Assembly: GCF_000478175.1 (NCBI RefSeq)
Contig: NZ_KI515775.1
Coordinates: 244,894 to 308,893, forward strand
Source: Corynebacterium sp. KPL1814
GTDB lineage: Bacteria > Actinomycetota > Actinomycetes > Mycobacteriales > Mycobacteriaceae
Direction: 5' to 3'
DNA: 64,000 bases
Shown here: positions 61,602 to 64,000 of the stretch, in pieces
How positions within the stretch are numbered: the first letter of the stretch is position 1
Layout: each line of letters starts with the position of its first letter
The notes under the pieces: model-generated
Seen by the model: the letters and a program-made list of their open reading frames with translations, nothing else
Told to the model about the DNA's origin: nothing
Databases searched by the model: none
Made by a program: the position numbers and the translations under genes

Positions 61602-62429
61602 CTAGACGAGGTCTGGTTGGGTAGTGGGGAAGGGAAGGTCTGCAATGCCGACCATCTCGGCGGGTGGGCCGGTGCGGATGAGATCGACGTACTTTTGCGC
61701 GGTATCAGAATCGACTTCTGGAAGGGCCTTGCACAGCGCGACGATCAAGCTGACATACGGCGAACGCTCGCGAGCGAGGGCCGCGCGCAGCACCTCGATT
61801 CCTTCGCGGTAGCTGGCCACCAATTCAACGGCGCGCTCGTGGGTTTCCCCCTCGCTCATGGCGAGGGCTTCGAGGACCACGCAGAGGTGATCGGGTAGTT
61901 CTTCATCCGAAATCTCGAAGCCGAGCGACTCCAATTGCTGGCGGAAGGACAAAATGGCCATTCCGCGCTGGCGGGTATCGCCGACGGCGAAGTAGGACAG
62001 GTACAGCGCGCAGCGTCGGCGCTGGTCAAAGGTCTCGACGTAGTGTTCTTCCAAGCCGCGGGGGCCGATGCTGCGGGCCCATTCGGCGAAGTTGATGAAG
62101 TCGGTGGCGATGGCCAGCGGTAGGTCATCTACTTGGTCTTCGACCGCGGAGAGGCGGTCAAAGATATCTTCGCCGGGGTAATTCAGCAGCACGGACACGG
62201 CCATGGCGACGATTCGCCGCTGGTCTTCGGTGACTTCGACCGGCGTGACAAATTCATTGGGGACTTGACCTGTGTGGGTGCGCAGCGTCTTTTCGACGTC
62301 CTTGGCACCGCCCATGGAACCGATGCCAGCGGGTGTTCCGAATCCAGCCACGGGGGCATCGCCACCCTGCGGGGCCGATTGCCGCTGCAGGGATTCCTGG
62401 CGCTTGCGGAGTTTATCGAAGATATTCAC
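61602..62429 (-). CDS. narJ: Nitrate reductase assembly chaperone (NarJ)
   Basis: 275 residues. A helical NarJ/DmsD-type chaperone domain at about 65-240 (EDQRRIVAMAVSVLLNYPGE, then HYVETFDQRRRCALYLSYF). It holds NarG for insertion of the molybdenum cofactor and does not stay in the enzyme. The first 60 residues are Gln- and Gly-rich and probably unstructured. 8 bases behind narH and 10 bases before narI. Confidence 0.93.
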   Translation of the reverse strand: MNIFDKLRKRQESLQRQSAPQGGDAPVAGFGTPAGIGSMGGAKDVEKTLRTHTGQVPNEFVTPVEVTEDQRRIVAMAVSVLLNYPGEDIFDRLSAVEDQVDDLPLAIATDFINFAEWARSIGPRGLEEHYVETFDQRRRCALYLSYFAVGDTRQRGMAILSFRQQLESLGFEISDEELPDHLCVVLEALAMSEGETHERAVELVASYREGIEVLRAALARERSPYVSLIVALCKALPEVDSDTAQKYVDLIRTGPPAEMVGIADLPFPTTQPDLV

Positions 62430-62437
62430 GGCTTAAC

Positions 62438-64000
62438 CTACTTCCGCGGCGGGAACATGGCATCGGGCCGGTCACCGCTCCAGGAGAGTAGCGAGACCTT
62501 GCCCTGTGGTTCGGCGCCGTGGGTGCAGGCTTCGGGTGCGCCCATGCCCAGGTCGTGGAAGACGTCTTCGGAGGCCTTGGCCGGGTCCACATCGCCGAAC
62601 GGGTCCAAGTCGGTAATGCCGCGCGGGGATTCGGGCGAGGCGGTGGGGATGACGTAGCGGTCATCGTATTTAGCGATGGACAACAGGCGGTACATGCCTT
62701 CCATCTCCCTGCCTGTCATGCCTACTGCCTGGGCGATTTCCTCCTGCGGCTCATTGCCCAGGTTGATATCGCGCATATACGAGCGCATGGCGACGAGCCT
62801 GCGCAACGACTTTTCCACTGGGACGGTATCGCCGGCGGTAAACAGGCCAGCCAGGTATTCCAGCGGAATGCGCATATTCGATAGCGCCGAGAAGAGGATC
62901 TTGTGGTCCTCGCCGTCGTTGCCGGTCGCGGTCACCTTGTCAACGATGGGGGACAGCGGCGGGATGTACCAGACCATCGGCAGCGTGCGGTACTCCGGGT
63001 GCAGCGGCAATGCGACGCCGTACTTGAAGATGAGGTCGTAGATCGGGGACTGCTGTGCTGCATCGATCCAGGAGTGCGGGATGCCCTCGGCCTGGGCCGC
63101 GCGGACTACCTCCGGATCGCGGGGGTCGAGCATGATCGACTTTTGGGCCTCGAAAAGGTCCTGTTCATTTTCGGTAGAGGCGGCCTCGGCGACGCGGTCG
63201 GCATCGTAGAGGATGACGCCCAAGTAGCGCAGGCGGCCTACACAGGTCTCGGAGCACACAGTGGGTTGGCCAACCTCGAGGCGCGGGTAGCACAGCGTGC
63301 ACTTTTCGGCCTTGCCGGTCTTGTGGTTGAAGTAGACCTTCTTATACGGGCAGCCGGATACGCACATGCGCCAGCCGCGGCAGCGGTCCTGGTCCACTAG
63401 GACGATGCCGTCTTCGGTGCGCTTGTACATCGCGCCAGAGGGGCAGGAGGAAACGCAGGTCGGGTTCATGCAGTGCTCGCAAATACGCGGCAGGTAGAAC
63501 ATGAACGAGTCCTCGATTTCCTTCTTGACCTCGAGGTTCATGTTGTGGAGCACGGGGTCATCGTCAAGCGTGGCAGTAGAGCCACCCAGGTTATCGTCCC
63601 AGTTGGAGGACCATTCGATCTTGCCGATGTCCCGGCCGTCGATCTGAGAGACCGGTTTGGCGGTGGGCTGGGTCTTCTGTCCCGCCTCGGCGCCCATGAG
63701 GTCCTCGTACTGGTAGGTCCAGGGCTCGTAGTAATCCTGGATGGTGGGCAGGTTGGGGTTGTGGAAGAGGGTGGCTAGCTTTTTGAGGCGCCCGCCGGCC
63801 TTGGGCTTGATCTTGCCAGACGCCGTGCGCTCCCAGCCGCCCTTCCACTTTTCCTGGTCCTCCCAGGTGCGCGGGTAGCCGAGGCCGGGGCGGGTTTCGA
63901 CGTTATTGAACCAGATGTACTCGGTGCCTTCGCGGTTGGTCCATGCCTGCTTACAGGTAACTGAACAGGTGTGGCAGCCAATGCACTTGTCCAAGTTCAT
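62438..64000 (-). CDS. narH: Respiratory nitrate reductase beta subunit (NarH), 5' end cut by the window
   Basis: 520 residues visible. Electron-transfer subunit with four Fe-S clusters: CIGCHTCSVTCKQAW, CEHCMNPTCVSSCP, CRGWRMCVSGCP (Trp in place of one Cys, giving the 3Fe-4S cluster of NarH) and CTLCYPRLEVGQPTVC. The window ends at an internal Met (MNLDKCIGC); homologues have about ten more residues upstream, so the true start lies outside. narG and narK are expected further on, as in C. glutamicum. Confidence 0.96.
   Translation of the reverse strand: MNLDKCIGCHTCSVTCKQAWTNREGTEYIWFNNVETRPGLGYPRTWEDQEKWKGGWERTASGKIKPKAGGRLKKLATLFHNPNLPTIQDYYEPWTYQYEDLMGAEAGQKTQPTAKPVSQIDGRDIGKIEWSSNWDDNLGGSTATLDDDPVLHNMNLEVKKEIEDSFMFYLPRICEHCMNPTCVSSCPSGAMYKRTEDGIVLVDQDRCRGWRMCVSGCPYKKVYFNHKTGKAEKCTLCYPRLEVGQPTVCSETCVGRLRYLGVILYDADRVAEAASTENEQDLFEAQKSIMLDPRDPEVVRAAQAEGIPHSWIDAAQQSPIYDLIFKYGVALPLHPEYRTLPMVWYIPPLSPIVDKVTATGNDGEDHKILFSALSNMRIPLEYLAGLFTAGDTVPVEKSLRRLVAMRSYMRDINLGNEPQEEIAQAVGMTGREMEGMYRLLSIAKYDDRYVIPTASPESPRGITDLDPFGDVDPAKASEDVFHDLGMGAPEACTHGAEPQGKVSLLSWSGDRPDAMFPPRK

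Noticed and set aside
1..64000. Prophage or plasmid segment
   Set aside because: No phage structural, integrase or replication genes; the gene order is that of a corynebacterial chromosome with small accessory insertions.

Overview
This window looks like a chromosomal segment of a Corynebacterium. The evidence is an OdhA-type E2/E1 fusion 2-oxoglutarate dehydrogenase, the argS-lysA-hom-thrB block with a nar operon beyond it (a gene order known from C. glutamicum), an actinobacterial hut locus with an IclR-type regulator, GTG and TTG starts, and high G+C. I cannot name the species from sequence alone.

Layout. 1-530: decayed IS1249-like insertion sequence. 661-5317: odhA and a membrane-associated protein of unknown function. 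5461-9965: esterase, very acidic protein, unknown protein, MFS exporter. 10061-14968: Nramp-like transporter, then a lower-G+C pair encoding a PLD/SF2 helicase/DUF3427 protein and a Nudix hydrolase. 15096-24290: YjiH membrane protein and the histidine utilisation genes hutG, hutR, hutH, hutU and hutI, with a flavin-reductase-like gene and an SGNH lipoprotein between hutH and hutU. 24337-30271: DEAD-box RNA helicase, HNH/DUF222 protein, small membrane protein, exported HNH nuclease, putP. 30452-38007: tight operon of SNF2 helicase, SWIM protein, SbcD-like nuclease and SbcC-like ATPase, followed by MarR and two small genes. 39159-41231: NatAB-like ABC exporter. 41429-42309: Panacea (DUF4065) antitoxin with a toxin gene broken by two compensating frameshifts. 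42456-42835: a 52-residue membrane peptide and tRNA-Arg(CCG). 42889-47464: secreted alpha/beta hydrolase and lutABC. 47688-53153: argS, lysA, hom, thrB. 53140-64000: an anaerobic nitrogen and molybdenum region with an ArnR-like Fe-S regulator, fused modBC, modA, a DUF2249 gene, two membrane proteins, a NirK-type copper nitrite reductase with an extra blue-copper domain, and narI, narJ and the 5'-truncated narH.

How the parts work together. The hut genes convert histidine to urocanate, imidazolone propionate, formiminoglutamate and glutamate; a HutR-like operator lies in front of hutU. Molybdate uptake by ModA/ModBC supplies the cofactor for NarG (off the window), NarGHI makes nitrite, and NirK could reduce it to NO. 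LutABC oxidises lactate and could feed electrons to the same chain. The regulator at the end of the mod operon is the best candidate for ArnR, the repressor of nar in C. glutamicum.

The points most worth a second look are the Panacea toxin-antitoxin pair, the SNF2-SWIM-SbcD-SbcC operon, the three-cupredoxin NirK beside an in-frame membrane partner, the structured leader of hutU, and the start-codon hairpin at 44440-44494.
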